Source: DATEOR01 sp036279015 (GTDB taxonomy: Bacteria > Actinomycetota > Thermoleophilia > Gaiellales > Gaiellaceae). Taken from it: a stretch of DNA of 12,026 nucleotides. The stretch spans positions 1 to 12,026 of the forward strand of contig DASUJY010000057.1 in assembly GCA_036279015.1 (NCBI GenBank), in the 5' to 3' direction. A program made the translations under genes and the position numbers. Shown one piece after another: positions 1 through 6,123 of this stretch (positions are counted from its first letter, which is position 1; the number at the start of each line of letters is the position of its first letter). The notes under the pieces were generated by a model, which had not been told where the DNA came from, searched no databases, and saw only the letters and a list, made by a program, of their open reading frames with translations.

Positions 1-1192
1 GATGATGCGCTCCTCCGACTGGCTCGTGGACATGGGGCCGGGGGCGGGTGAGCACGGGGGCCATGTGGTCGCGGAGGGACCCGCGGACGCCGTCGAGAAG
101 AACGCGGCCTCGATCACGGGCCAGTTCCTCTCGGGCAAGCGCGCGATTCCCGTCCCGGACCGGCGCACCGACGACCTCGGCTCGTTCTGGGTGCGTGGCG
201 CGAGCCAGCACAACCTGAAGGACATCGACGTCGAGTTCCCCATCGGCAAGTTCGTCTGCGTCACGGGAGTCTCGGGCTCGGGCAAGTCGACGCTCGTGAA
301 CGAGATCGTCTACAAGGCGCTCGCCAACCGGCTCCACCGCATGCGCGTCAAGCCGGGCGAGCACCTCGGCTGCGAGGGGATCGAGTGCTTCGACAAGGTG
401 ATCGACATCGACCAGTCGCCGATCGGGCGCACGCCGCGCTCGAACCCTGCGACGTACACCGACCTCTTCACGCCGATCCGGGAGCTCTACGCTCAGACGC
501 CCGACGCGAAGGTGCGCGGCTACAAGCAAGGGCGCTTCTCCTTCAACGTCCGTGGCGGCCGCTGCGAGACCTGCAAGGGTGACGGGACGATCAAGATCGA
601 GATGCACTTCCTCCCGGACGTCTACGTCCCATGCGAGACGTGCGGCGGCAAGCGCTACAACCGCGAGACGCTCGAGGTGCGCTTCAAGGGGAAGTCGATC
701 GCCGAGGTGCTCGAGATGTCGGTCGAGGAGGCGCTCGCCTTCTTCGCCAAGATCCCGAAGATCCGCCGGCGCCTTCAGACGCTCCACGACGTCGGCCTCG
801 ACTACATCAAGCTCGGCCAACCGGCGACGACGCTCTCGGGCGGCGAGGCCCAGCGCGTGAAGCTCGCCAAGGAGCTCTCGAAGGTGGCGACCGGGCGGAC
901 GCTCTACATCCTCGACGAGCCGACCACGGGGCTCCACTTCGCCGACATCGAGAAGCTCCTCGACGTCCTCCAGCGGCTCGTGGACGCCGGCAACACGGTG
1001 CTCGTGATCGAGCACAACCTCGACGTGATCAAGCAAGCCGACTGGATCGTCGACCTCGGCCCGGAGGGGGGCGAGGCCGGGGGAGAGGTGATCGCCACGG
1101 GCACGCCCGAGCAGGTCGCAGACGTCGAGGAGAGCTACACGGGTCAGTTCCTGCGCGAGCTGCTGCCGAGCGCCGCGCCGGCCGCCGCCTAG
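1..1192 (+). CDS. uvrA: UvrABC excinuclease ATPase subunit A, C-terminal part (5' end outside window)
   Basis: UvrA is the damage-recognising ATPase dimer of nucleotide excision repair, which loads UvrB at lesions in the cytoplasm. About 396 residues are present, against roughly 950 for the family, so only the end of the first ABC half and the whole second ABC module are seen; the gene enters from the left edge. Numbering from base 2, visible motifs are Walker A GVSGSGKST (89-97), the Q-loop region DQSPIGRTPRSNP (137-149), the zinc module CETC...CETC (Cys188, 191, 211, 214), the signature LSGGEAQR (278-285), Walker B LYILDEPTTGLH (301-312) and the switch His338 in VIEHNLD. The first residues match the end of ABC-I (GPGAG, SITGQFLSG). 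The stop TAG is at 1190-1192. The frame is intact and identification is certain. The ATG at base 2 is internal, not the start. Confidence 0.97.
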   Translation, partial: MMRSSDWLVDMGPGAGEHGGHVVAEGPADAVEKNAASITGQFLSGKRAIPVPDRRTDDLGSFWVRGASQHNLKDIDVEFPIGKFVCVTGVSGSGKSTLVNEIVYKALANRLHRMRVKPGEHLGCEGIECFDKVIDIDQSPIGRTPRSNPATYTDLFTPIRELYAQTPDAKVRGYKQGRFSFNVRGGRCETCKGDGTIKIEMHFLPDVYVPCETCGGKRYNRETLEVRFKGKSIAEVLEMSVEEALAFFAKIPKIRRRLQTLHDVGLDYIKLGQPATTLSGGEAQRVKLAKELSKVATGRTLYILDEPTTGLHFADIEKLLDVLQRLVDAGNTVLVIEHNLDVIKQADWIVDLGPEGGEAGGEVIATGTPEQVADVEESYTGQFLRELLPSAAPAAA

Positions 1193-1194
1193 GG

Positions 1195-1866
1195 ATGAGC
1201 GCGGACGCTCCGGCGCGGGACCAGACGCGCCTCGACCGAGCGTGGTGGCTGCGCACGCTCGCCGTCTTCCAGTCGCCGCGAGCCGTCTTCGCGGCGCTCC
1301 GCGCCGATGGGCGAGAGGACCTCGAGGCGCGCCAGGAGCCCGTCCTCGCGCTGGTGCTTCTCGCCGGGATTGCGGGCGTTCTCGTGGCGCCGTCGACCGG
1401 ACGGCTCCTCGACGAGTCGCTCGTCGACAACAGCATGGCTGTGGTCGCGGTCCTCGTCTTCATCACCGGCACGCTCTACGGCACGGCGACGTACTGGATC
1501 GGCGGCGCCGCTCTCTATTTCGGCCTACGTGGGGCCGGCAGCCGCGGGAGCTACCTTCGTGCCCGGCATGTGCTGGCCTACGCGGCGGCGCCGCTCGTCG
1601 TCGGGCTCGTGCTCGTATGGCCTGTCCGCCTGGCGGTCTACGGCTCCGACGTCTTCCGCACCGGCGGCGAGGACGATGGTGCGGGGAACCTCCTCTTCGA
1701 CGCGATCCTCGCCGTGATCGGCCTCTGGGCGGTCGGCCTTCTGATCTACGGCATCTCGGTGGTGGAGCGCTGGAGCATCGTGCGGGCGATCGTCTCGGTC
1801 GGGCTCGTCGTGCTCAGCCTGCTCGTGATCACGTTCCCCTTCCTGATCCCGCTCGCGAGCCGCTGA
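1195..1866 (+). CDS. Yip1-family-like integral membrane protein, function unknown
   Basis: A 223-residue protein that begins with a short soluble N-terminus and an aromatic amphipathic stretch (RAWWLRTLAVFQSPRAVFAAL, about 15-35), followed by about five hydrophobic segments near residues 48-66, 81-110, 127-147, 168-189 and 197-220. The N-terminal 'F.SPR.VF..L' pattern before several membrane spans is typical of Yip1-domain proteins; this assignment is by pattern only. No catalytic motif is visible. The ATG lies 2 nt after the uvrA stop (TAGGGATG) with no separate Shine-Dalgarno, so translation probably depends on reinitiation after uvrA. The frame is open further upstream, but that part is antiphase to uvrA and not real. 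The last 38 bp overlap the end of panB on the other strand. Bacterial Yip1-like proteins have no settled role, and I propose none. Confidence 0.8.
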   Translation: MSADAPARDQTRLDRAWWLRTLAVFQSPRAVFAALRADGREDLEARQEPVLALVLLAGIAGVLVAPSTGRLLDESLVDNSMAVVAVLVFITGTLYGTATYWIGGAALYFGLRGAGSRGSYLRARHVLAYAAAPLVVGLVLVWPVRLAVYGSDVFRTGGEDDGAGNLLFDAILAVIGLWAVGLLIYGISVVERWSIVRAIVSVGLVVLSLLVITFPFLIPLASR

Positions 1867-2722
1867 CCGCCGCCTCGAAGCGGGCGAGCTCCTCGTCCGG
1901 GATCGAGTACGTGTGCTCGTCCGAGGGGAACGCTCTCGAGCGGACGTCGGCTGCGTAGCGCTCCAGTGCCGCGCGCGTCTCGGTCGCGAGGTCGGCGTAG
2001 CGCTTCACGAAGCGCGGCGCCTTGCCCTCGTAGAGGCCGAGCAGGTCGTGGAAGACGAGCACCTGTCCGTCGCACGCGCGCCCGGAGCCGATCCCGATCG
2101 TCGGAATTTCGAGCGCCTCGGTGATGCGGGTCGCGACCTGGGCGGGGACGGCCTCGAGGACGATGGCGAAGCAGCCGGCAGCCTCGAGCGCGAGCGCGTC
2201 CTCGAGGAGGCGGCGAGCCTTCTCCGCGGTCCGGCCCTGGGCCCGGAAGCCGCCCAGCATCGTCGCCGACTGCGGCGTCAGGCCGAGATGGCCCATGACG
2301 GGAACGCCCGCACCGACGAGCGCGAGGACGCGCGAGAGCGAGGGCCCGGCGCCCTCGAGCTTGACGGCGTCGGCGCCCGCCTCCTTCACGAAGCGGATCC
2401 CGTTTCGCACCGCGTCCTCGTCCGAGACCTGGAAGGAGCCGAAGGGCATGTCGGCGACGACGAGCGGGCGCTCCGCGCCGCGTGACGTCGCGCGCGTGAG
2501 CATGACCATCTCGTCCATCGTGGCGGGGACCGTCGAGTCGTTTCCGAGGACGGTCATCGCCGCTGAGTCGCCGACGAGGACGACGTCGATGCCGGACGCG
2601 TCCGCGATCCGGCCGCTCGGGTAGTCGTAGGCCGTCACCATCACGATCGGCTCGCCGTGCCGCTTCATCTCGGCGAGATCGGTGAGGGGCAGCTTGCCGT
2701 CGGTGCGCGGGCGGCTGGTCAT
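1829..2722 (-). CDS. panB: 3-methyl-2-oxobutanoate hydroxymethyltransferase (ketopantoate hydroxymethyltransferase)
   Basis: PanB transfers a one-carbon unit from 5,10-methylene-tetrahydrofolate to 2-oxoisovalerate, making ketopantoate, the first committed step of pantothenate and CoA synthesis. The 297-residue product is a full TIM-barrel enzyme with the start VTAYDYPSGRIAD (29-41), the metal-binding VGDS (Asp52), ADMPFGSF (Asp91), VKLEG (Glu123), GHLGLTPQ (144-151) and the catalytic Glu190 in VLEAVP. A C-terminal FPSDEHTYSIPDEE matches the family tail. It is slightly longer than the usual 260-280 residues because of a tail of about 15 residues rich in Ser, Gly and Arg. The ATG is set by a good Shine-Dalgarno, AAGGAG, 7 nt upstream. 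It overlaps the panC stop by 4 nt (ATGA), so the two genes are probably translationally coupled. Its 3' end lies inside the oppositely oriented membrane protein gene. Confidence 0.96.
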   Translation of the reverse strand: MTSRPRTDGKLPLTDLAEMKRHGEPIVMVTAYDYPSGRIADASGIDVVLVGDSAAMTVLGNDSTVPATMDEMVMLTRATSRGAERPLVVADMPFGSFQVSDEDAVRNGIRFVKEAGADAVKLEGAGPSLSRVLALVGAGVPVMGHLGLTPQSATMLGGFRAQGRTAEKARRLLEDALALEAAGCFAIVLEAVPAQVATRITEALEIPTIGIGSGRACDGQVLVFHDLLGLYEGKAPRFVKRYADLATETRAALERYAADVRSRAFPSDEHTYSIPDEELARFEAAVSGSRAGSGRGT

Positions 2723-3519
2723 GGCAGTTCTCCTTCCAGAACGACGTTGTCGATGAGTCGGGTGCGGCCGGCGCGTGCGGCCGCCAGCAGGTGGACGCGG
2801 CCGTCCAGCGAGGCGAGCTCGAGATAGTCCGCCTCGAGGTGCGGCTCGGCAGCGAGGACCTGCCGGGCCGCGGCGACCGCATCCTCTCCCCGCCGGTGCG
2901 CCTCGCCGCCTGCCAGGAGCGCCCGTGGGAGCGCGAGCGCCGCGTCGCGCTCGGCGGCCGTGAGGTACGCGTTTCGCGAGCTTGTCGCGAGCCCGTCCAC
3001 GTCGCGAACCGTCGGGATGATGCGGATCTCGACCTCGAGGTTCAGGTCATCGACGAGGCGCTCCAGGACGGCGGCCTGCTGAGCGTCCTTCTGGCCGAAG
3101 TAGGCGCGCTCAGGACGGACGATGTTGAAGAGCTTCAGGCAGACGGTCGCGACGCCACGGAAGTGGCCTGGGCGGGCGGCGCCTTCGAGCCCGCTGGAAA
3201 CCTCCTCGACCTCGATCCACGTCTGGAAGCCCTCCGGATACATGGTCTCGACGGACGGGACGAAGAGGCAGTCGACCCCGGCCGCCTCGGCGACCTCTGC
3301 ATCGGCCCTCTCGTTGCGCGGGTAACGCTCGAAGTCCTCTCCCGCCTGGAACTGGGCCGGGTTCACGAAGATCGAGGCGACGACGAAGTCGTTCTCGTCC
3401 CGGGCCGCGTCCAGAAGCGCTAGGTGCCCTCGGTGGAGGGCGCCCATGGTCGGCACGAGCCCGACGCCGCGGCGGGGAAGCTCGGCCCGCACCTCTCCGA
3501 TCGTGCGCAGAACCTTCAT
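2719..3519 (-). CDS. panC: Pantothenate synthetase (pantoate-beta-alanine ligase)
   Basis: PanC condenses pantoate and beta-alanine, using ATP through a pantoyl-adenylate, to give pantothenate. The 266-residue product is a little shorter than the usual 280 or so. It has the nucleotidyltransferase signature PTMGALHRGHLAL (23-35, with His29 and His32 of the HxGH motif), FVNPAQF (51-57), ERYPRN (64-69), the pantoate-binding RPGHFRGVATV (116-126), YFGQKDAQQ (140-148) and the KMSKS-equivalent ATSSRN (178-183). The final residues IDNVVLEG match the family end. The ATG overlaps the stop of the upstream DUF2520 gene by 4 nt (ATGA), with a GGAG about 8 nt upstream. The stop overlaps panB in the same way. 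The gene order and tight coupling support one operon with panB. Confidence 0.97.
   Translation of the reverse strand: MKVLRTIGEVRAELPRRGVGLVPTMGALHRGHLALLDAARDENDFVVASIFVNPAQFQAGEDFERYPRNERADAEVAEAAGVDCLFVPSVETMYPEGFQTWIEVEEVSSGLEGAARPGHFRGVATVCLKLFNIVRPERAYFGQKDAQQAAVLERLVDDLNLEVEIRIIPTVRDVDGLATSSRNAYLTAAERDAALALPRALLAGGEAHRRGEDAVAAARQVLAAEPHLEADYLELASLDGRVHLLAAARAGRTRLIDNVVLEGELP
2730..2735 (-). promoter_or_regulatory. Shine-Dalgarno for panB
   Basis: On the minus strand AAGGAG sits 7 nt before the panB ATG and inside the last codons of panC. It is one of only two strong ribosome binding sites in the window, and it supports the ATG at 2722 as the panB start. Confidence 0.8.
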
Positions 3520-4211
3520 CGCCGCGCTCCGAGCAACGTGGCCTCCGTCTTCGCGAGCGCTCGGTAGAGCGGGAGGAGCTGGGGCCTCCGCAAAGCAATT
3601 GCCTCCGCGTGGCGCTCGACGACCTCGACGTCTCCGCGCACTAGCGGTCCCGTGTGATTGAAGCCGTTCTCGATCGTCCGCAGCATGAGGGGCTCGAGTG
3701 CAGCCGGCGGCGCACCTGCGGCCTCCATCAGCTCGCTCGCGACGTCGTGGAGCGTGACGAGGAACGCCGAGGCGAAGCTGGCGGCTGCGTGGTAGAGCGG
3801 GCGCGCCTCGTCGTCGAGCTCGAACGCCTTCACGCCGAGGAGCGCGGCCAGGGCGTTCGCGGCGGCGAGCGCCTCATCGGTCTCAGCCGAGACGGCTGCC
3901 CAGGCACCGTCGAGCTGCTCGGGCCCGCGGTCGAGCGTGAACGTCTGCAGCGGGTGCAGGCTGAAACGCCGCTCGTGCGGTGCGAGCACGTCGAGCCGGC
4001 AGGCACCGCTCGTGTGCGCCACCCACGGGCCGGGCGGGATCGCGGCGGCCACCTCGCCGATGGCGCGGTCGGGCACGCAGAGGAGCACGAGGTCGGCATC
4101 GCCGCAGTCGAGCTCTCGGCCCGCGACGCGGGTCTCGGGCCCCTTGCGGAGGCGGGCGGCCATCGCCTTGCCGACGCGTCCAGCGCCGACGACACATGCT
4201 GATTCGAACAC
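3516..4211 (-). CDS. Rossmann-fold / DUF2520 oxidoreductase-like protein; candidate PanG-type ketopantoate reductase
   Basis: A 231-residue protein if started at the GTG at 4211. It opens with a dinucleotide-binding beta-alpha-beta, ACVVGAGRVGKAMAARL (5-21, GxGxxG). This is followed by DADLVLLCVPD (38-48), VAHTSGA (64-70) and SLHPLQTF (84-91), then a helical C-terminal half with YHAAASFASAFLVTL (140-154) and GFNHTGPLVRGD (183-194). This layout is that of DUF2520 proteins, related to F420-dependent NADP reductase and ketopantoate or pyrroline-5-carboxylate reductase folds. Position as first gene of an operon with panC and panB, both junctions being ATGA overlaps, and the absence of panE here, suggest it reduces ketopantoate to pantoate, as reported for the PanG family. 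That function is inference. A second in-frame GTG at 4241 would add 10 residues. The reading frame stays open further upstream only as an antisense of msrB and later genes. Confidence 0.85.
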   Translation of the reverse strand: MFESACVVGAGRVGKAMAARLRKGPETRVAGRELDCGDADLVLLCVPDRAIGEVAAAIPPGPWVAHTSGACRLDVLAPHERRFSLHPLQTFTLDRGPEQLDGAWAAVSAETDEALAAANALAALLGVKAFELDDEARPLYHAAASFASAFLVTLHDVASELMEAAGAPPAALEPLMLRTIENGFNHTGPLVRGDVEVVERHAEAIALRRPQLLPLYRALAKTEATLLGARR

Positions 4212-4238
4212 GGCTCCAGTTCCGTAGGGGATACCGGG

Positions 4239-4274
4239 CACCCTCAGTGTACCCGCACAGGTACTGTGAAAAGG
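4239..4274. promoter_or_regulatory. Short divergent promoter region between the pan operon and msrB
   Basis: On the plus strand TACTGT (4262-4267) fits the actinobacterial -10 form TAnnnT and lies exactly 7 nt before the msrB GTG at 4275. On the minus strand TACACT (4251-4246) lies 4 nt before the GTG at 4241. The two hexamers lie on opposite arms of an imperfect dyad centred on GTACC-CGCACA-GGTAC (4249-4264). No convincing -35 is seen for either direction. The distance between the two possible start codons is only 33 nt, so the promoters, if real, must overlap. This is a pattern-based prediction. Confidence 0.45.
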
Positions 4275-4679
4275 GTGACCGAGAAGATTCAGAAGACCGA
4301 TGCCGAGTGGCGGGCTGAGCTGACGCCGGAGCAGTACCGCGTCCTGCGCGAGAAGGCCACCGAGCGCGCCTTCACCGGCCGCTACTACGAGACGAAGGAG
4401 CCGGGGGCGTACCGGTGCGCAGGATGCGGCGCAGAGCTCTTCGCGTCGGAGACGAAGTACGAGTCGGGCACCGGCTGGCCGAGCTTCTGGGAGCCGGCGA
4501 GCCCCGAGGCGGTCGAGACCGAGCGCGACCGGGGCCTCCTCGGCATGCGGACGGAGGCGCATTGTGCCTCTTGCGGAGGGCACCTCGGCCACGTCTTCCC
4601 CGACGGGCCGCACCCGACCGGACTGCGCTACTGCATCAACTCCTGCGCGCTCGAGCTCGAGCCCGAGAGCTCCGAGTAG
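4275..4679 (+). CDS. msrB: Peptide methionine-(R)-S-oxide reductase
   Basis: MsrB reduces the R epimer of methionine sulfoxide in proteins, normally using thioredoxin. The 134-residue product has the two zinc CxxC pairs (Cys48, Cys51 in CAGC; Cys97, Cys100 in CASC), the conserved SGTGWPSFWEP (64-74), GGHLGHVFPDGP (101-112) and the catalytic Cys120 in LRYCINS. The position that carries the resolving Cys in some family members is Thr66 here, and an additional Cys124 follows the catalytic site. I chose the GTG at 4275 because it is 7 nt after a -10-like TACTGT with no Shine-Dalgarno, suggesting a leaderless transcript. A GTG at 4266 would add three residues but overlap the putative -10. The gene is divergent from the pan operon and is followed 56 nt later by fmdB. 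Confidence 0.95.
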   Translation: MTEKIQKTDAEWRAELTPEQYRVLREKATERAFTGRYYETKEPGAYRCAGCGAELFASETKYESGTGWPSFWEPASPEAVETERDRGLLGMRTEAHCASCGGHLGHVFPDGPHPTGLRYCINSCALELEPESSE

Positions 4680-4696
4680 CCTCGCGCCGCACTCGT

Positions 4697-4726
4697 TTGC
4701 AGAGCGTCCGTCGGCCTGCCTAAACT
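4697..4726 (+). promoter_or_regulatory. Putative promoter for fmdB-udg
   Basis: In the 56-nt gap after msrB, TTGCAG (4697-4702) and TAAACT (4721-4726) are separated by 18 nt and resemble a -35/-10 pair. The -10 ends 9 nt before the fmdB ATG and there is no Shine-Dalgarno in between, so the transcript would have at most a few leader bases. This is the best -35/-10 pair in the window. Confidence 0.55.
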
Positions 4727-4735
4727 GCGTCGGCG

Positions 4736-4951
4736 ATGCCGATCTACGAGTTCGTGTGCATGTCGTGCGAGAGTCACTTCGAGGAGCTCTTGCGGCTGGA
4801 CGACGGCGATCCTGATTGCCCGGAGTGCGGATCCGGGAAGACGCGCCGCCAGCTTTCCGTGTTCGCGGCTCATGGCACCGCCGGGCAGCCGAGCTTCGGC
4901 GGATCATCCGGAGGCGGTTGTTGCGGCGGGAGTTGTGGCTGCGGATCCTGA
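4736..4951 (+). CDS. FmdB-family zinc-ribbon protein
   Basis: A 71-residue protein starting MPIYEFVCMSC, the typical FmdB opening, with a single zinc ribbon formed by Cys8, Cys11, Cys28 and Cys31 (CMSC and CPEC). After SGKTRRQLSVF there is a glycine, serine and cysteine-rich tail with Cys62, Cys63, Cys67 and Cys69, also usual for this family. FmdB was named from a regulator in the formamidase/amidase region of a methylotroph, but the function of most members is unknown; DNA or protein binding through the ribbon is only a guess. The ATG at 4736 gives the expected family N-terminus. The 3' end, encoding the Gly/Cys tail, overlaps the start of the uracil-DNA glycosylase gene by 17 nt in another frame, so the two are probably co-translated. 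Confidence 0.9.
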   Translation: MPIYEFVCMSCESHFEELLRLDDGDPDCPECGSGKTRRQLSVFAAHGTAGQPSFGGSSGGGCCGGSCGCGS

Positions 4952-5624
4952 CGCGCTGAACCGCCGCACCGCGCTCGCGGCGTACGCGAGCGACACTGCC
5001 GCCTGCACCCGCTGCCGGCTTGCGTCGGGGCGCACGCAGGTCGTGTTCGGCGTCGGCGATGCCGGCGCCGACCTCATGTTCGTCGGCGAGGCGCCGGGGT
5101 TCCACGAGGATAAGCAGGGCTACCCCTTCGTCGGGCAGGCGGGGAAGCTCCTCGACAAGCTGCTCGCCGGGATCGGCCTGACGCGTGACGACGTGTACAT
5201 CGCCAACGTGATCAAGTGCCGGCCCCCGGGTAATCGGGACCCCCAGCCGGACGAGATCGAGGCGTGCGAGAGTCATCTCTTCCGCCAGATCGAGCTGATC
5301 GAGCCGAAGCTGATCGCGACGCTCGGCAACTTCGCCACGAAGCTCCTGTCCGGCAAGCCGCACGGGATCACCCGCGTCCACGGCCATCCGCAGCAGACGA
5401 CGCTCGGCGGGCGCCCCGTCACGCTCTACCCGATCTACCACCCGGCGGCGGCGCTCTACACGCCCTCCATGCTCAGGACGCTCGAAGACGACTTTCGCCA
5501 GATTCCCGAGCTGATCGCGCGTGAGCACGGCGAGCCGGCCGAGGTGATCCCGTTCCCGACGGTGGCCGTTCCTCCCGCGGCCGAGCCGACCACGCCTCCC
5601 ACCGAGCAGCTCGGCCTCTTCTAG
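4935..5624 (+). CDS. Family 4 uracil-DNA glycosylase with iron-sulfur cluster
   Basis: This enzyme removes uracil from DNA to start base excision repair. With the GTG at 4935 the product is 229 residues. The four cluster cysteines are Cys24, Cys27, Cys95 and Cys111 (spacing C-x2-C-x67-C-x15-C, typical of family 4). Motif GEAPG (51-55) is followed by QGYPFVGQAGKLLD (61-74), KCRPPGNRDPQPDE (94-107) and the active-site YHPAAALY (168-175). A proline-rich linker of about 25 residues ends in EQLGLF, with QLGLF as the last five residues, which resembles a beta-clamp-binding peptide. The start is inferred: it has GGGAG only 2 nt upstream and overlaps fmdB by 17 nt. An ATG at 4872 would add 21 residues of low complexity fully inside fmdB, so I did not use it. 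A tag of 10 nt separates it from tsaE. Confidence 0.93.
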   Translation: MAADPDALNRRTALAAYASDTAACTRCRLASGRTQVVFGVGDAGADLMFVGEAPGFHEDKQGYPFVGQAGKLLDKLLAGIGLTRDDVYIANVIKCRPPGNRDPQPDEIEACESHLFRQIELIEPKLIATLGNFATKLLSGKPHGITRVHGHPQQTTLGGRPVTLYPIYHPAAALYTPSMLRTLEDDFRQIPELIAREHGEPAEVIPFPTVAVPPAAEPTTPPTEQLGLF

Positions 5625-5627
5625 CCT
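5622..5627 (+). promoter_or_regulatory. Possible -10 element for a leaderless tsaE transcript
   Basis: TAGCCT overlaps the stop codon of the glycosylase gene and lies exactly 7 nt before the tsaE ATG, with no Shine-Dalgarno between. It fits TAnnnT-N7-start. The TA is part of the stop codon, so coincidence is quite possible, and no -35 is apparent. Confidence 0.3.
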
Positions 5628-5634
5628 GCCCCTC

Positions 5635-6123
5635 ATGGGCGAGGATCGTGGGGCGCGCTGGGTGCTCGAGCTCGACTCGACCTCGCCGCCGGAGACGGAG
5701 GCGATCGCCGCACGGCTGGCTGCGCTGCTCGAGCCCGGCGACGTCGTCCTCGTCGAAGGAGAGCTCGGCTCCGGCAAGACGACCTTCGTGCGCGGTGCCG
5801 CGCGGTCGCTCGGCGTCGAGGGCGCCGTGACGAGCCCGACATACACGATCGGGCACCGGTACCACGGCAGGGTTGACGTCTCCCACCTCGACCTCTATCG
5901 CTTCGAGGGGATGTCGAACGCAGAGTGGGGAGACCTGGAGGAGTACTTCGAGGACGCTGTCGTCTTCGTCGAGTGGCCGGGTGCTGGGGCCGGGTTCCTC
6001 CCACCGGCGAAAGCGCGCGTGGGTTTGCGGCACGTGGGGGAGACGCGTAGACTGATCGTGCTTTCGAGCGACGAGAAATCCCTGGAAAAGAGCATTTTTA
6101 CGGGTGCTGATCCTCGCGTTTGA
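5635..6123 (+). CDS. tsaE: tRNA threonylcarbamoyladenosine biosynthesis ATPase
   Basis: TsaE is the small P-loop ATPase that works with TsaB and TsaD in forming N6-threonylcarbamoyladenosine at position 37 of ANN-decoding tRNAs. The 162-residue product has Walker A GELGSGKTT (42-50), the family motif TSPTYTIGHRY (66-76), HLDLYR (84-89), the dipeptide-rich switch region GDLEEYFED (99-107) and the Walker B-like VVFVEWP (109-115). The C-terminus after about residue 144 is poorly conserved in type, is encoded by a locally AT-richer stretch, and overlaps tsaB by 20 nt. The ATG at 5635 is 10 nt after the glycosylase stop, with no Shine-Dalgarno. The gene heads the tsaE-tsaB-rimI-tsaD run. Confidence 0.95.
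   Translation: MGEDRGARWVLELDSTSPPETEAIAARLAALLEPGDVVLVEGELGSGKTTFVRGAARSLGVEGAVTSPTYTIGHRYHGRVDVSHLDLYRFEGMSNAEWGDLEEYFEDAVVFVEWPGAGAGFLPPAKARVGLRHVGETRRLIVLSSDEKSLEKSIFTGADPRV

Noticed and set aside
631..1194. 5' extension of the Yip1-like membrane protein frame into uvrA
   Set aside because: This part is Arg-rich and antiphase to conserved UvrA motifs; the membrane protein sequence becomes sensible only from the ATG at 1195.
4650..4676. Stem-loop of 9 bp with one bulge at the msrB 3' end
   Set aside because: It is made of repeated Leu and Glu codons (CTCGAG-like) within the coding sequence and has no T-run after it. It could act as a weak terminator, but composition explains it.
4872..4934. 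Earlier ATG start for the uracil-DNA glycosylase
   Set aside because: It would add 21 low-complexity residues fully inside fmdB, and the conserved fold begins well after the GTG at 4935. No Shine-Dalgarno supports the ATG.
4242..5846. Open minus-strand frame continuing upstream of the DUF2520 gene through msrB, fmdB, the glycosylase and tsaE
   Set aside because: The translated sequence is Arg-rich, has no family pattern, and is antisense to four well-recognised genes. It is open only because stop codons are rare at this GC content.
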